Positions 8,458 through 16,651 of a DNA stretch of 46,014 bases are shown here, piece after piece (the stretch's first letter is position 1; the number at the start of each line of letters is the position of its first letter). The DNA lies in assembly GCA_028684065.1 (NCBI GenBank), contig JAQUGO010000007.1:103507-149520 (forward strand), written 5' to 3'. The DNA comes from Sulfurospirillaceae bacterium. Lineage in GTDB: Bacteria; Campylobacterota; Campylobacteria; Campylobacterales; Sulfurospirillaceae. Position numbers and translations under genes: made by a program. The notes under the pieces are model-generated. The model was not told the origin of the DNA. It made no database searches and saw nothing but the letters and a program-made list of their open reading frames with translations.

Positions 8458-10209
8458 ATGAGTGATATTCTTTCTACACTATTAACCTATCTTGTTCATA
8501 ACCGAATTGTTGATGAACAGACCGCCGCTTTTATTAAAGAAGAATCCAAAGCTAAAAATAACATGGTTATTGGTGATATTTTACTAGAGAATAATTTATT
8601 TACTAAAGAAGATCTGCAAATTTTGGTTTTAGAGTTTTTTAAAAAAGGTTATCTTACTTTAGAAGATGTCAATATCAACTTTGCAATAGATAGTGAAAAA
8701 TTCTTACAAGTCTTAGCAAAAAATCTTAACTGTGATTATCTTGATTTAGATTCAGTAGATATTGATTATAGATTGGCATCTAAACTACCTTTTGCACAGC
8801 TTAAAAAATACAGTGCTTTACCTATTAAAGAAGATGAAATTAATGTTTATGTAGCTATTAAAGATCCTCTTGATATTAATGCTCAAGAAAATATTCAACG
8901 TATTTTTCCTCGTAAATTACTTAAAGTCATCATTGCAGAACCTTCACAAATTGATAAATACCTTGTGAAAATGGAACTTGGAGAGAGTATTAAAGGATTA
9001 ATTAGTGATATTCGAAAAGAGATTACTTCAAGTGCTGTTGATAATCCACAAGAATCATCAGTAATTTTGAAGCTTATAGAAATTATTTTAAAAACATCTA
9101 TTCTTTCTCGTGCAAGTGATATTCACATTGAGCCAACAGAAAATAACTGTATCGTTAGAAGCAGAATCGATGGTATGCTGACGGAAACATTTATCTTTGA
9201 TAAAGATATTTATCCACCTCTAGGTTCACGTTTAAAACTTTTATCAAATATGGATATTGCAGAAAAACGAAAACCGCAAGACGGGCGATTTTCTGCAACT
9301 ATTTTAGGGCGTGAATATGATTTTAGGATTTCTGCCCTTCCTACGCTCAATGGTGAATCAATCGTTATTCGTATTTTGGATAAATCAAAAGTAATGATTA
9401 AGATTGAGGATTTAGGAATGCACCCTCAAAATTATGCAAAATTTAATCATGCCATGCATGCTCCCTATGGGGTTATTTTTGTAACAGGCCCTACAGGTAG
9501 CGGTAAAACAACAACATTATATGCTGCATTAAATGCTATCAAAAGTGTTCAAACAAAAATTATTACCGTAGAAGACCCTGTTGAATACCAATTAAATCTT
9601 ACACAGCAAGTCCAAGTTAATGAAAAGGCTAATTTAACATTTGCTTCCGCTTTACGTTCAATTTTACGACAAGACCCTGACATTATTATGATTGGTGAAG
9701 TTCGTGATACAGAAACTTTACGCATTGCTGTTCAAGCTGCACTAACTGGACACTTGGTTTTTTCTACACTCCATACTAACGATGCTATAAGTGCCGTCAC
9801 AAGAGTTATGGATATGGGGATTGAGCCCTATCTACTCAGTGGTTCTTTGGTTGCTATTGAGGCGCAAAGATTGGTACGAAAACTATGCCCTCATTGTAAA
9901 ATGAAATATATTTTACCAAAAACAGCTCACGATGAAATTGTCACTTTATTGCCAGAATCATATCAATTCTATAAAAATGTTGGTTGTGAAAAATGTTCTC
10001 AAACTGGTTATTTGGGGCGTGAAATGATTTCTGAAATACTCGTAGTCAGTGAAACGATTTCTAGTATGATTGCGCAAGGTGATAGCAAAGCCAAAATTAA
10101 AGAGCAAGCTCTCATTGAAGGCTTTATAGATATGTATAAAGATGGTATTATAAGAGCTGCAAAAGGTATAACAACACTAGAAGAAATTACAAGGGTGGCA
10201 AAAGGATGA
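8458..10209 (+). CDS. MshE/GspE/CtsE-type pilus assembly ATPase
   Basis: This is a hexameric ATPase that drives pilus or pseudopilus assembly from the cytoplasm. The 583-residue protein has an N-terminal GSPII_E_N/MshEN-like region (1-170). Next come an N2E-type domain with the SDIHIEP motif, Walker A GPTGSGKTTT near residue 344, the Asp box, Walker B IIMIGEVRD near 409 and the His-box HLVFSTLHTND. A zinc site follows, CPHC (near 478) with CEKC (near 513), as in type II/MSHA ATPases. The first-domain repeat VIGDILLENNLF lacks the Arg and Gly of the c-di-GMP-binding MshEN motif, so nucleotide control by c-di-GMP is doubtful. C. jejuni CtsE is the positional counterpart. Confidence 0.9.
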   Translation: MSDILSTLLTYLVHNRIVDEQTAAFIKEESKAKNNMVIGDILLENNLFTKEDLQILVLEFFKKGYLTLEDVNINFAIDSEKFLQVLAKNLNCDYLDLDSVDIDYRLASKLPFAQLKKYSALPIKEDEINVYVAIKDPLDINAQENIQRIFPRKLLKVIIAEPSQIDKYLVKMELGESIKGLISDIRKEITSSAVDNPQESSVILKLIEIILKTSILSRASDIHIEPTENNCIVRSRIDGMLTETFIFDKDIYPPLGSRLKLLSNMDIAEKRKPQDGRFSATILGREYDFRISALPTLNGESIVIRILDKSKVMIKIEDLGMHPQNYAKFNHAMHAPYGVIFVTGPTGSGKTTTLYAALNAIKSVQTKIITVEDPVEYQLNLTQQVQVNEKANLTFASALRSILRQDPDIIMIGEVRDTETLRIAVQAALTGHLVFSTLHTNDAISAVTRVMDMGIEPYLLSGSLVAIEAQRLVRKLCPHCKMKYILPKTAHDEIVTLLPESYQFYKNVGCEKCSQTGYLGREMISEILVVSETISSMIAQGDSKAKIKEQALIEGFIDMYKDGIIRAAKGITTLEEITRVAKG

Positions 10210-11447
10210 AATATTTCGAAGTTAACTACCTTTTTAAAGGGCAGAAATCTAAAACTATTGTCAAATCACCCAACAAACACGATGCTATTTCTATTGCCAA
10301 AATTAAAGTTCCAGGTATTATCTTAAATGTAAAAGAGACTTCTGCTCCACTAGAAGATCAATTTGCTGCATTTAAAAATCAATTTTTAGGTGCAATGACA
10401 AAGAAAAAAATAAAAATGACCAGCTTGATTGCTGCAATGCGCCAACTTAGTGTTATGACAGATGCTGGTATTTCTATTCACGATAGCGTTAAAGAAGTAG
10501 CAGGAGCCACTGTTGATAAAACGTTACGAGAAATTTTTAATAGTGTTAATGATGACCTGAATTCTGGACTAAGTTTAACACAAGCGATGATGACTTATCG
10601 TAGTGAACTCGGTGATGTTACCATCGCCATGATAGAATTAGGTGAGAGCACAGGTAATATGGCAGAATCACTCGAAAAACTATCTGAAATCCTTGAAGAA
10701 ATAGAAGAAAATAGGCAGAAATTTAAAAAAGCTTTGCGTTATCCAATTACAGTTGTTATTGCCATTGCCATTGCTTTTTCAATTTTGATGATTTATGTTG
10801 TTCCAAAATTTAAAGAAATTTTTTCAAAACTTAAAGCCGAATTACCACTTCCTACAAAAATTCTTCTGTTTATGGAAAATATCATTAATCATTATGGACT
10901 ATACCTCTTAGCAGCTATTATTGGAACTATTCTTTTCATAAAATATATGCTTAATAATAATGAAGATTTCAAAAAAGGTTTTGACAAATATATTCTAAAA
11001 GTTTACCTTATTGGTGATATTATATTTTATGCTACGTTAAGCCGATTTACTCTTGTATTCACGGAACTTATTCGTGCTGGTATTCCTATTGCTGATGCGC
11101 TTGATACCTCTTTATTAACATTAGATAACACCTATCTTAAGAAAAAACTCTCTGCTGTTAAAATATCAGTTCAAAGAGGTATTTCGCTGACTGAATCCTT
11201 TAGGGATACAGGGATTTTTGAAGGAATGCTCATTCAAATGATTCAAGCAGGAGAACAAAGCGGCACTTTAGACAAAATGTTAGAAAAAGTCACAAACTAC
11301 TTTAAATCACGTTTTAACGATATTATCGATAATATTGCAAGTTATATTGAACCTATTTTATTAGGATTTATAGCTGCGATGGTCTTGCTGATGGCACTAG
11401 GTATCTTTATGCCAATGTGGGATATGGCAAAAGCCGTCAAAAACTAA
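10206..11447 (+). CDS. MshG/GspF/CtsF-type inner-membrane platform protein
   Basis: This polytopic platform protein is turned by the assembly ATPase to extract pilin subunits. The 413-residue length is standard. Two T2SSF domains are present (about 70-190 and 275-395), each with the TDAGISI / IRAGIPI type repeat and the ALxELGEsTGN / MIQAGEQSGTLD motifs. Membrane helices lie at about 175-195, 225-245 and 380-405. Its start overlaps the ATPase stop as ATGA. It is the last gene of the cluster and is followed by a hairpin terminator at 11454-11475. Pilin genes, which follow mshG in Vibrio, are absent here. Confidence 0.9.
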   Translation: MKYFEVNYLFKGQKSKTIVKSPNKHDAISIAKIKVPGIILNVKETSAPLEDQFAAFKNQFLGAMTKKKIKMTSLIAAMRQLSVMTDAGISIHDSVKEVAGATVDKTLREIFNSVNDDLNSGLSLTQAMMTYRSELGDVTIAMIELGESTGNMAESLEKLSEILEEIEENRQKFKKALRYPITVVIAIAIAFSILMIYVVPKFKEIFSKLKAELPLPTKILLFMENIINHYGLYLLAAIIGTILFIKYMLNNNEDFKKGFDKYILKVYLIGDIIFYATLSRFTLVFTELIRAGIPIADALDTSLLTLDNTYLKKKLSAVKISVQRGISLTESFRDTGIFEGMLIQMIQAGEQSGTLDKMLEKVTNYFKSRFNDIIDNIASYIEPILLGFIAAMVLLMALGIFMPMWDMAKAVKN

Positions 11448-11453
11448 ATATTC

Positions 11454-11475
11454 GAGGCTTTACATGTGAAGCCTC
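11454..11475. terminator. Hairpin between convergent genes (ACATGT-centred)
   Basis: Seven-base arms GAGGCTT and AAGCCTC flank TACATGTG, which can pair further (with one U-G pair) down to the ACATGT core. The hairpin lies 6 bases after the platform gene and 15 bases before the end of the convergent leftward gene, so it can stop both transcripts. There is no strong T-run. Its core belongs to the TTACATGTAA family described in the findings. Confidence 0.55.
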
Positions 11476-11490
11476 ACCTCACATTTTATC

Positions 11491-11937
11491 TTAAAATTCT
11501 TTTGGGATTGTGCAATTTAATTCATTTTTAAAACGGTCTTTTGCAAATTCTATAATTTCTTTTTGTCCAATATTACCCAATAAGCATAAAGCACCTAATT
11601 TTTTACACCACAAACGTGCTAACTTAACTTTGTAGTCATCTTCTTTAATTTTAGAAGAGATAGCCCAACTTCGGATACTTTTTTTCTCTTTGTATTCCAA
11701 AACATCAACTATCTCACGATCATCAATTTTACGATTAATTACTAACCGTAATTGTTCTTCATTAAGACCAGATTTCCATACTTTGTAGCCCAAAACAATA
11801 GCTCTAGCTCTATTAGGTGTATTGGTTTTAAGTTTATCAAAGCTCGCACCATAATATTCAAGATTTATAATGATATCTTTTGCTTTAAAAATTTTTTCTT
11901 TTGTATTGTATTCTGGAACCTCTATAATATCTTCCAC
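11491..11937 (-). CDS. Uncharacterised 148-residue protein downstream of flgH
   Basis: I do not recognise this protein. It is charged and Lys/Glu-rich with no signal peptide, membrane helix or cysteine pair. It reads as mixed helix and strand, with an N-terminal part resembling a small DNA- or protein-binding module (RARAIVLGYKVWKSGLNEEQ) and a helical C-terminus (KKLGALCLLGNIGQKEIIEFAK). The GTG start at 11937 is supported by AAGGAA five bases upstream; the nearby ATG is out of frame. It begins 16 bases after flgH on the same strand, so it is probably cotranscribed with flgH. That link suggests, but does not show, a motility-related role. Confidence 0.7.
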   Translation of the reverse strand: MEDIIEVPEYNTKEKIFKAKDIIINLEYYGASFDKLKTNTPNRARAIVLGYKVWKSGLNEEQLRLVINRKIDDREIVDVLEYKEKKSIRSWAISSKIKEDDYKVKLARLWCKKLGALCLLGNIGQKEIIEFAKDRFKNELNCTIPKEF

Positions 11938-11953
11938 ATTGTTTCCTTATAAA

Positions 11954-12661
11954 TTAAAATGGCCAGATTGATTCCATGAGCTTACTACCCCATGGTTTTG
12001 TTGTTGTTTGATCAATATCGCCTTCAGTTTTGTATAAAATTCGTGCATCTGCAATGTATTTTGAGTCAATTGTATTGTATTTATCAATATCATAGGCACG
12101 AATAACACCGCTCAGTTGGATAATTTGCTTTTCGCCATTGATGAGCAATTCTCTACTACCTTCAATAAAATAATTTCCATTACTCATTATTTTTATGATT
12201 CGAGCTGTAACATTAGTCGTAAATGTTTCTTTACGAGTATTACTACCCGCTCCATTAAAGGAATTATTCGATCCAGAAGTAAAACCAATATTGCCCACTT
12301 TATTAAGCTGATTGGATACACTCCCCATTACTCCGCCACCTCCAGCAGTTGTGATACCAGCACCCAAACTGTCACTACTATCTTTGGAAAGTGTTTTTTT
12401 AGCGGTAGAAGTTTGAGCTATATTTTCAGTAATGACAACGGTTACAACATCATTCACATGCATTGCTTTTAAGTCAGCGAATAAAGGGTTTTCCCCTTGT
12501 CCAAAAAGGCTTCCTGGCTGAGAACCTAAATTTTCTTTAACACGTGAAGGCATCTCTTCAACATATACAGGTGGTTGCATACTAATTTTTGGGTCTGCTT
12601 GATGTGCCGTACAACCTGCGAACATAAGAATAGAAACAAAACTTAACGTAACAACTTTCAT
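11954..12661 (-). CDS. flgH: Flagellar L-ring lipoprotein FlgH
   Basis: FlgH forms the outer-membrane L-ring bushing around the flagellar rod. The 235-residue precursor has a lipoprotein signal with lipobox FAGC and acylated Cys at residue 17. Family motifs visible are the GSLFGQGENPLFADLKAMHVNDVVTV-type stretch, VTARIIKIMSNGNYFIEGSRE, the LSGVIRAYDID segment and the C-terminal DQTTTKPWGSKLM. Length matches Campylobacter FlgH. No other flagellar gene lies in the window. The upstream region holds a near-perfect sigma54 promoter, as expected for a middle-class flagellar gene in this clade. Confidence 0.96.
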   Translation of the reverse strand: MKVVTLSFVSILMFAGCTAHQADPKISMQPPVYVEEMPSRVKENLGSQPGSLFGQGENPLFADLKAMHVNDVVTVVITENIAQTSTAKKTLSKDSSDSLGAGITTAGGGGVMGSVSNQLNKVGNIGFTSGSNNSFNGAGSNTRKETFTTNVTARIIKIMSNGNYFIEGSRELLINGEKQIIQLSGVIRAYDIDKYNTIDSKYIADARILYKTEGDIDQTTTKPWGSKLMESIWPF

Positions 12662-12680
12662 AAAGCTCCATTATATTGTA

Positions 12681-12692
12681 GTTTGCGCAAAC
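12681..12692. repeat. 12-base perfect palindrome between flgH and yqeY
   Basis: GTTTGCGCAAAC is its own reverse complement. It lies in the 81-base divergent interval, within the predicted 5' leader of flgH and at about the -35 position relative to the yqeY -10 box. It is GC-rich for this genome. It could be an operator acting on yqeY or a leader hairpin acting on flgH. No known binding site is recognised. Confidence 0.45.
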
Positions 12693-12702
12693 TTTCTGGT
12701 AT

Positions 12703-12708
12703 TATACT
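12703..12708 (+). promoter_or_regulatory. -10 box for yqeY
   Basis: TATACT sits about 35 bases before the yqeY ATG and would start transcription near 12715. On the opposite strand the overlapping bases read TATAAT at 12706-12701, so the same spot may also serve as a sigma70-type -10 for flgH. No clear -35 box is visible. Confidence 0.4.
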
Positions 12709-12715
12709 ATATCTA

Positions 12716-12733
12716 AAGCAAATTAAGTTCCAA
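12716..12733 (-). promoter_or_regulatory. Sigma54 (RpoN) promoter for flgH
   Basis: Read on the minus strand, TTGGAAC (12733-12727) is followed by TTGCTT (12721-12716), with exactly ten bases between the GG and GC dinucleotides. This matches the -24/-12 consensus of Campylobacter RpoN promoters. Transcription would start near 12706, leaving a leader of about 45 bases before flgH. On the plus strand the same bases overlap the AAGGAAG ribosome binding site of yqeY. Confidence 0.8.
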
Positions 12734-12742
12734 GGAAGAACT

Positions 12743-13189
12743 ATGTCCCAATTAAAAGTAAGACTCCAAGATGATTTAAAAACAGCTATGAAAAATAAAG
12801 ATTCATTTAAACGAGATGTTATTCGTTTTTTGATGAGCGCCTTAAAACAAATCGAAGTTGATGAGCGAAAAGAGCTTTCTGATGATGAAATAATAAAGAT
12901 TATCCAAAAATCACTCAAACAGCGTGAAGATTCAATTACTGCATTTAAAAATGCACAGCGTGAGGATCTTGTTGAAAAAGAAAGCGCCGAAGCTAATATA
13001 CTTAAAAGTTATCTTCCGCAACAATTAGATGATGATGCCTTAAAAATCATTGTACTTAAACATATTCAGCAAACAGGAGCAACAAGCCTTAAAGAGATAG
13101 GTAAAATTATGGGTGCTGTTCTAGCGGAGTGTTCAGGTGTTGCTGATGGAAAAAGAATTAATGCAATAGCAAAAGAGCTTTTATCATAA
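12743..13189 (+). CDS. YqeY/GatB-like domain protein
   Basis: This is a 148-residue member of the YqeY family (GatB/YqeY domain). The family is related to the tail domain of the GatB amidotransferase subunit, and its function is unsettled. Visible features are the N-terminal LKVRLQDDLKTAMKNKDSF, the KKSLKQRED-like helix, a YLPQQLDDD turn and the C-terminal KEIGKIMGAVLAE / GKRINAIAKELL motif. The ATG at 12743 has AAGGAAG nine bases upstream and fits the family N-terminus. An in-frame TTG at 12683 lies upstream of the promoter and is rejected. The gene stands alone, divergent from flgH and convergent with ackA. Confidence 0.9.
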   Translation: MSQLKVRLQDDLKTAMKNKDSFKRDVIRFLMSALKQIEVDERKELSDDEIIKIIQKSLKQREDSITAFKNAQREDLVEKESAEANILKSYLPQQLDDDALKIIVLKHIQQTGATSLKEIGKIMGAVLAECSGVADGKRINAIAKELLS

Positions 13190-13193
13190 AGCA

Positions 13194-13222
13194 ATATGTA
13201 GAGAAAATAATTCTCTACATAT
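13194..13222. terminator. Strong bidirectional hairpin between yqeY and ackA
   Basis: Two perfect 12-base arms (ATATGTAGAGAA and TTCTCTACATAT) enclose a five-base AATAA loop. The element fills the 44-base gap between the converging yqeY and ackA genes. There is no long T-run on either side, but the stem is flanked by AT-rich sequence. The position strongly suggests a shared terminator. Confidence 0.7.
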
Positions 13223-13233
13223 TAGGCTAAACT

Positions 13234-14439
13234 TTAGTGTATTTTTTCTACCACTTCTTTCGTTTGTAAGGCAATTTCCAACTCTTCATTGGTAGGAATA
13301 ACCAATACTTTAACAGGACTATCAGGAGTGCTAATAGTCGTAATTTCACGACATCGTTGGTTATTCGCCACTGGGTCAATATGGATACCAAGAATACCCA
13401 AATTACTACAACTATTTAATCTTACATCACTATCATTTTCACCAATTCCACCGGTAAAAATAATACAATCAAGGCGACCAAGAACAGCGCTATAAGAACC
13501 AATATATTTTTTAATACGATAATTAAACATATCAAGCGCTAATTGTGCTTGGGAGTCACCATCAGCCGCTAATTTATCAATTTCACGCATATCATTATTA
13601 CCACAAATACCCTTTAATCCACTCTGTTTATTTAGCAATTTATCAAGATCTTCAATTGTATACCCTAAGGTTCTTGCCAAGAAAAATAAAACTGCAGGGT
13701 CAAGGTCACCACTACGTGTACCCATGATGAGACCTTCTAATGGTGTTAAGCCCATTGATGTATCAATACTTTTGCCGTCTTTTACTGCACATACGCTGGC
13801 ACCATTACCTAGGTGTAGTGTAATAGCATTCAAAGTATTAATATCTCGATTTAAATATTTTGCTGCTTCTTTAACAACAAAACGATGAGATGTTCCATGG
13901 AAACCATAACGTCTAATTTTTAAATCTTCATAAAATTTATAGGGTATTGCATATAAATAGGCATGTTTTGGCATACTACTATGAAATGCTGTATCAAAAA
14001 CGACCACTTGAGGAACCGTTGGGCTTTGTTCAAGAGAAACTTTAATACCTGCTAAATGACCTGGATTGTGCAATGGTCCCAAAGGAATTAATCTTTCTAT
14101 TTCTGCAGTCACATATTCAGTTACAACCTCTGGCTCACTAAATGAAGCACCACCTTGTACTACTCTATGCCCTATACCATCAAGATCATTTAAATCCGCA
14201 ATAACACCTGATTCAATCAATAATGTTGACATTATTTTTAGTGCAACTTCATGATTTTTTATGGATGATTGGCGTTCAACAACGCGCTCCACACCATTAT
14301 CGAAATATTTTATTTTGGCATTCGATTCATTTTCTCCAATTTGTTCAATCAACCCACTAGCTAATACTGCATTGGTTTCCATATTGAAAAGTTGATATTT
14401 TACTGAAGAACTACCCGCATTTAAAACTAATATTTTCAC
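13234..14439 (-). CDS. ackA: Acetate kinase
   Basis: AckA interconverts acetyl phosphate plus ADP with acetate plus ATP in the cytoplasm. The 401-residue product is full length. Signatures seen are LVLNAGSSSVKYQLF at the N-terminus, RRYGFHGTSHRFV in the middle, the HLGNGASVCAV phosphate loop, MGLTPLEGLIMGTRSGDLDP and FTGGIGEND near the end. It begins with GTG at 14439, overlapping the pta stop as GTGA, so the kinase is coupled to phosphate acetyltransferase. The two genes form the acetate overflow or acetate activation pathway. Confidence 0.97.
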   Translation of the reverse strand: MKILVLNAGSSSVKYQLFNMETNAVLASGLIEQIGENESNAKIKYFDNGVERVVERQSSIKNHEVALKIMSTLLIESGVIADLNDLDGIGHRVVQGGASFSEPEVVTEYVTAEIERLIPLGPLHNPGHLAGIKVSLEQSPTVPQVVVFDTAFHSSMPKHAYLYAIPYKFYEDLKIRRYGFHGTSHRFVVKEAAKYLNRDINTLNAITLHLGNGASVCAVKDGKSIDTSMGLTPLEGLIMGTRSGDLDPAVLFFLARTLGYTIEDLDKLLNKQSGLKGICGNNDMREIDKLAADGDSQAQLALDMFNYRIKKYIGSYSAVLGRLDCIIFTGGIGENDSDVRLNSCSNLGILGIHIDPVANNQRCREITTISTPDSPVKVLVIPTNEELEIALQTKEVVEKIH

Positions 14440-16544
14440 TTCTTATCTCCATCATTATTTTGTGCTTGAATAGCTGTAATAGCAACCGTATTGACAATAT
14501 CAGGAACTAAACAACCTCTACTTAAGTCGTTTACTGGTTTTCTAAGGCCTTGTAAAACTGGGCCAATAGCAACAGCACCTGAACTTCTTTGAACCGCTTT
14601 ATAGGTATTATTTCCTGTATTCAAATCAGGGAAAATAAAGATTGTTGCTTGTCCTGCTACTTTACTATTAGGAAGTTTCGTAATCGCGACATCTGGATCT
14701 ATAGCAGCATCATATTGTATTGGACCTTCGACCAATAAGTCTGGTCTTTGCTCTTTAACAAGTTGTGTGGCTAAACGAACTTTTTCAACCTCTTCCCCTT
14801 TACCTGAATTGCCAGTAGAATAAGAAAGCATAGCAATTTTTGGTTCTATGCCAAATATTTTTGCGGTATCAGCAGAGCTAATAGCAATCTGAGCTAATTC
14901 TTCCGCATTGGGGTCTTGATTAACAGCACAATCACCATAGACCAAAACTTTTGTATCAAGACACATAAAGAAAAGGCTTGAAACGATAGAAATATTTGGT
15001 TTGGTTTTAATAATCTGAAGTGCAGGACGAATCGTTTCTTGGGTAGTGTGAATAGCCCCCGAAACCATACCATCTGCATAACCAAGATAAACCATCATTG
15101 TACCAAAATAGTTTTTCATCATCATACTATCACGAGCCACATCTAAACTCAAACCTTTGGCTTTACGCATTTCATAGAAAGCATTTACAAACTCTTCCAT
15201 TAATGGAGAATTTAGAGGATCAATCACGGTGGCTTTACTTATATCAAGTCCAATGGATGAACTTTTTTGCATCACTTCATCATTGTTCCCTAATAAAATA
15301 ATATCTGCAACATCACGTCGTAGTAAAATTTCTACTGCTCTTAATATACGTTCATCATTACTTTCAGGAAGGACAATTTTTTTACGATCTCTACGTGCTC
15401 GTTCAAACAAGGCATATTCAAACATGATTGGAGTAATAGAAGTTGATGATGATTCGGTATTAATTTGTGCTTCAATTTCAGCGATATTAACATTAGAAGA
15501 AAAAAGACCCATAGCAAGAGCAATTTTACGCACACTTTGTGGCGTAATACTTGCTGGTACATTAGCAACATTCATGGCCGTACTATATGTATCAGCATCA
15601 ACACTTAAAATAGGTACTGAAAAATCACTAAAACCACCAAAAAGTTTATTGATTGATTTTTGCGGTAAGATACCACCCGTTAATAATATACCAGAAATAT
15701 TAGGATAATTTTTTGAAAAGACGGTACTTAAACAACCAACAATAATATCAGATCTATCGCCAGGAGTAATAATTAAATCACCTTCTTCAATATGCTCTAA
15801 AAAATTATCTAATTTCATAGCGGCAATTTTACTTTGCTTAACCACACGACGTAAGTCTTTTTCTTCACCAAAAATATGCATACATCCCAATTTTTTCTTT
15901 ATTTCAGCAACTGTTGGTGTATCAAGTTCTGGTAATTCTTGTAAAAAATAAATAGGAGCATTTTGTAAAGACTCTTTTGCGGAAAGCTCTTTTAATTCTG
16001 CCGCATTATCTTCACCTAAACGATTGACAAATGTTGCAAAATGCTGACATCCTGCACCCTTGATGGCTTCTGCTTCAATATGTATTTCATCAACTATTTC
16101 ACTAATCTCTTTATTCTTGCCTTTTAAGACGCTAATAAAGGGACTACTAAGATTTTTTGCCATTGCTAAATTGATATCAAAATCCAAAGTATTGGAAAAA
16201 TTTGATTGATTTAAGCCTTCAATAAGTACAAAATCATAATTAGCTTCCAATGCTTTAAGTTTTTCTATAAGATGCTCTAGCACTTCGTTAAACTTATTTT
16301 CGGCAATTAAATTTTCAACTTCATGTACAGTGTATCCATACATGTCTTGATAATCCATGCCTAAAGCATAATATTCAAGCATAAAATCGATGTCTTTATC
16401 TGCCGTATGTGCATCTAAAATGACTGGTCTAAAAAATGCCACCTTACCTAAACGACCCTTTAATAATTCCATAATACCCATAGCTACGATCAAACTGCCC
16501 GCTGATGACTCTAAGGATGAAATATATAAACTCTTTGTTTTCAT
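14436..16544 (-). CDS. pta: Phosphate acetyltransferase, long two-domain form
   Basis: Pta converts acetyl-CoA and phosphate to acetyl phosphate and CoA. The protein has the long architecture: an N-terminal P-loop-like region (beginning SLYISSLESSAGSL), a central DRTGG domain (about residues 210-330), and a C-terminal PTA_PTB catalytic domain with RRDRKKIVLPESNDERILRA, GYADGMVSGAIHTT and GPIQYDAAIDP. I place the start at ATG 16544, since AAGGGG lies five bases upstream and the protein then begins as its relatives do. The ATG at 16559 would add five residues and overlaps that ribosome binding site. The product is about 702 residues. Confidence 0.96.
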   Translation of the reverse strand: MKTKSLYISSLESSAGSLIVAMGIMELLKGRLGKVAFFRPVILDAHTADKDIDFMLEYYALGMDYQDMYGYTVHEVENLIAENKFNEVLEHLIEKLKALEANYDFVLIEGLNQSNFSNTLDFDINLAMAKNLSSPFISVLKGKNKEISEIVDEIHIEAEAIKGAGCQHFATFVNRLGEDNAAELKELSAKESLQNAPIYFLQELPELDTPTVAEIKKKLGCMHIFGEEKDLRRVVKQSKIAAMKLDNFLEHIEEGDLIITPGDRSDIIVGCLSTVFSKNYPNISGILLTGGILPQKSINKLFGGFSDFSVPILSVDADTYSTAMNVANVPASITPQSVRKIALAMGLFSSNVNIAEIEAQINTESSSTSITPIMFEYALFERARRDRKKIVLPESNDERILRAVEILLRRDVADIILLGNNDEVMQKSSSIGLDISKATVIDPLNSPLMEEFVNAFYEMRKAKGLSLDVARDSMMMKNYFGTMMVYLGYADGMVSGAIHTTQETIRPALQIIKTKPNISIVSSLFFMCLDTKVLVYGDCAVNQDPNAEELAQIAISSADTAKIFGIEPKIAMLSYSTGNSGKGEEVEKVRLATQLVKEQRPDLLVEGPIQYDAAIDPDVAITKLPNSKVAGQATIFIFPDLNTGNNTYKAVQRSSGAVAIGPVLQGLRKPVNDLSRGCLVPDIVNTVAITAIQAQNNDGDKK

Positions 16545-16651
16545 TGAAAACCCCTTCATATTACCTGACTATTTAGTTATTCATAAACTTTTGGTAAATA
16601 ATATAACAACAACATAACAATCATATAACAAAATATATTTTTTAAAACAGA
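16545..16651. other. Gap between murF and pta with ATAACA direct repeats
   Basis: This 107-base AT-rich interval precedes pta, which is read leftward. It holds at least three short ATAACA repeats (about 16601-16630), a weak TATATT-like -10 on the minus strand, and the AAGGGG ribosome binding site at its right boundary with pta. It most likely contains the pta-ackA promoter. I see no gene and no clear terminator for murF. Confidence 0.4.

Noticed and set aside
2658-11447. Type II secretion system as the identity of the gene block
   Set aside because: The mshM-like ATPase, TPR membrane protein and MshI-type fusion in this order fit MSHA/competence systems, and gspC, gspG-K and gspM are absent. 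It is not fully excluded by sequence reading alone.
12116-12472. 118-codon open frame opposite flgH
   Set aside because: It mirrors a conserved flgH region and lacks a ribosome site; the FlgH reading is unambiguous.
15229-15708. 159-codon open frame on the plus strand opposite pta
   Set aside because: It is antisense to the conserved catalytic part of Pta and has no protein-like features; it is a shadow frame.
16599-16635. Short ATAACA direct repeats before pta, considered as a CRISPR-like or iteron array
   Set aside because: The units are only about six bases, irregular, and in AT-rich promoter DNA; no spacers and no replication genes nearby.
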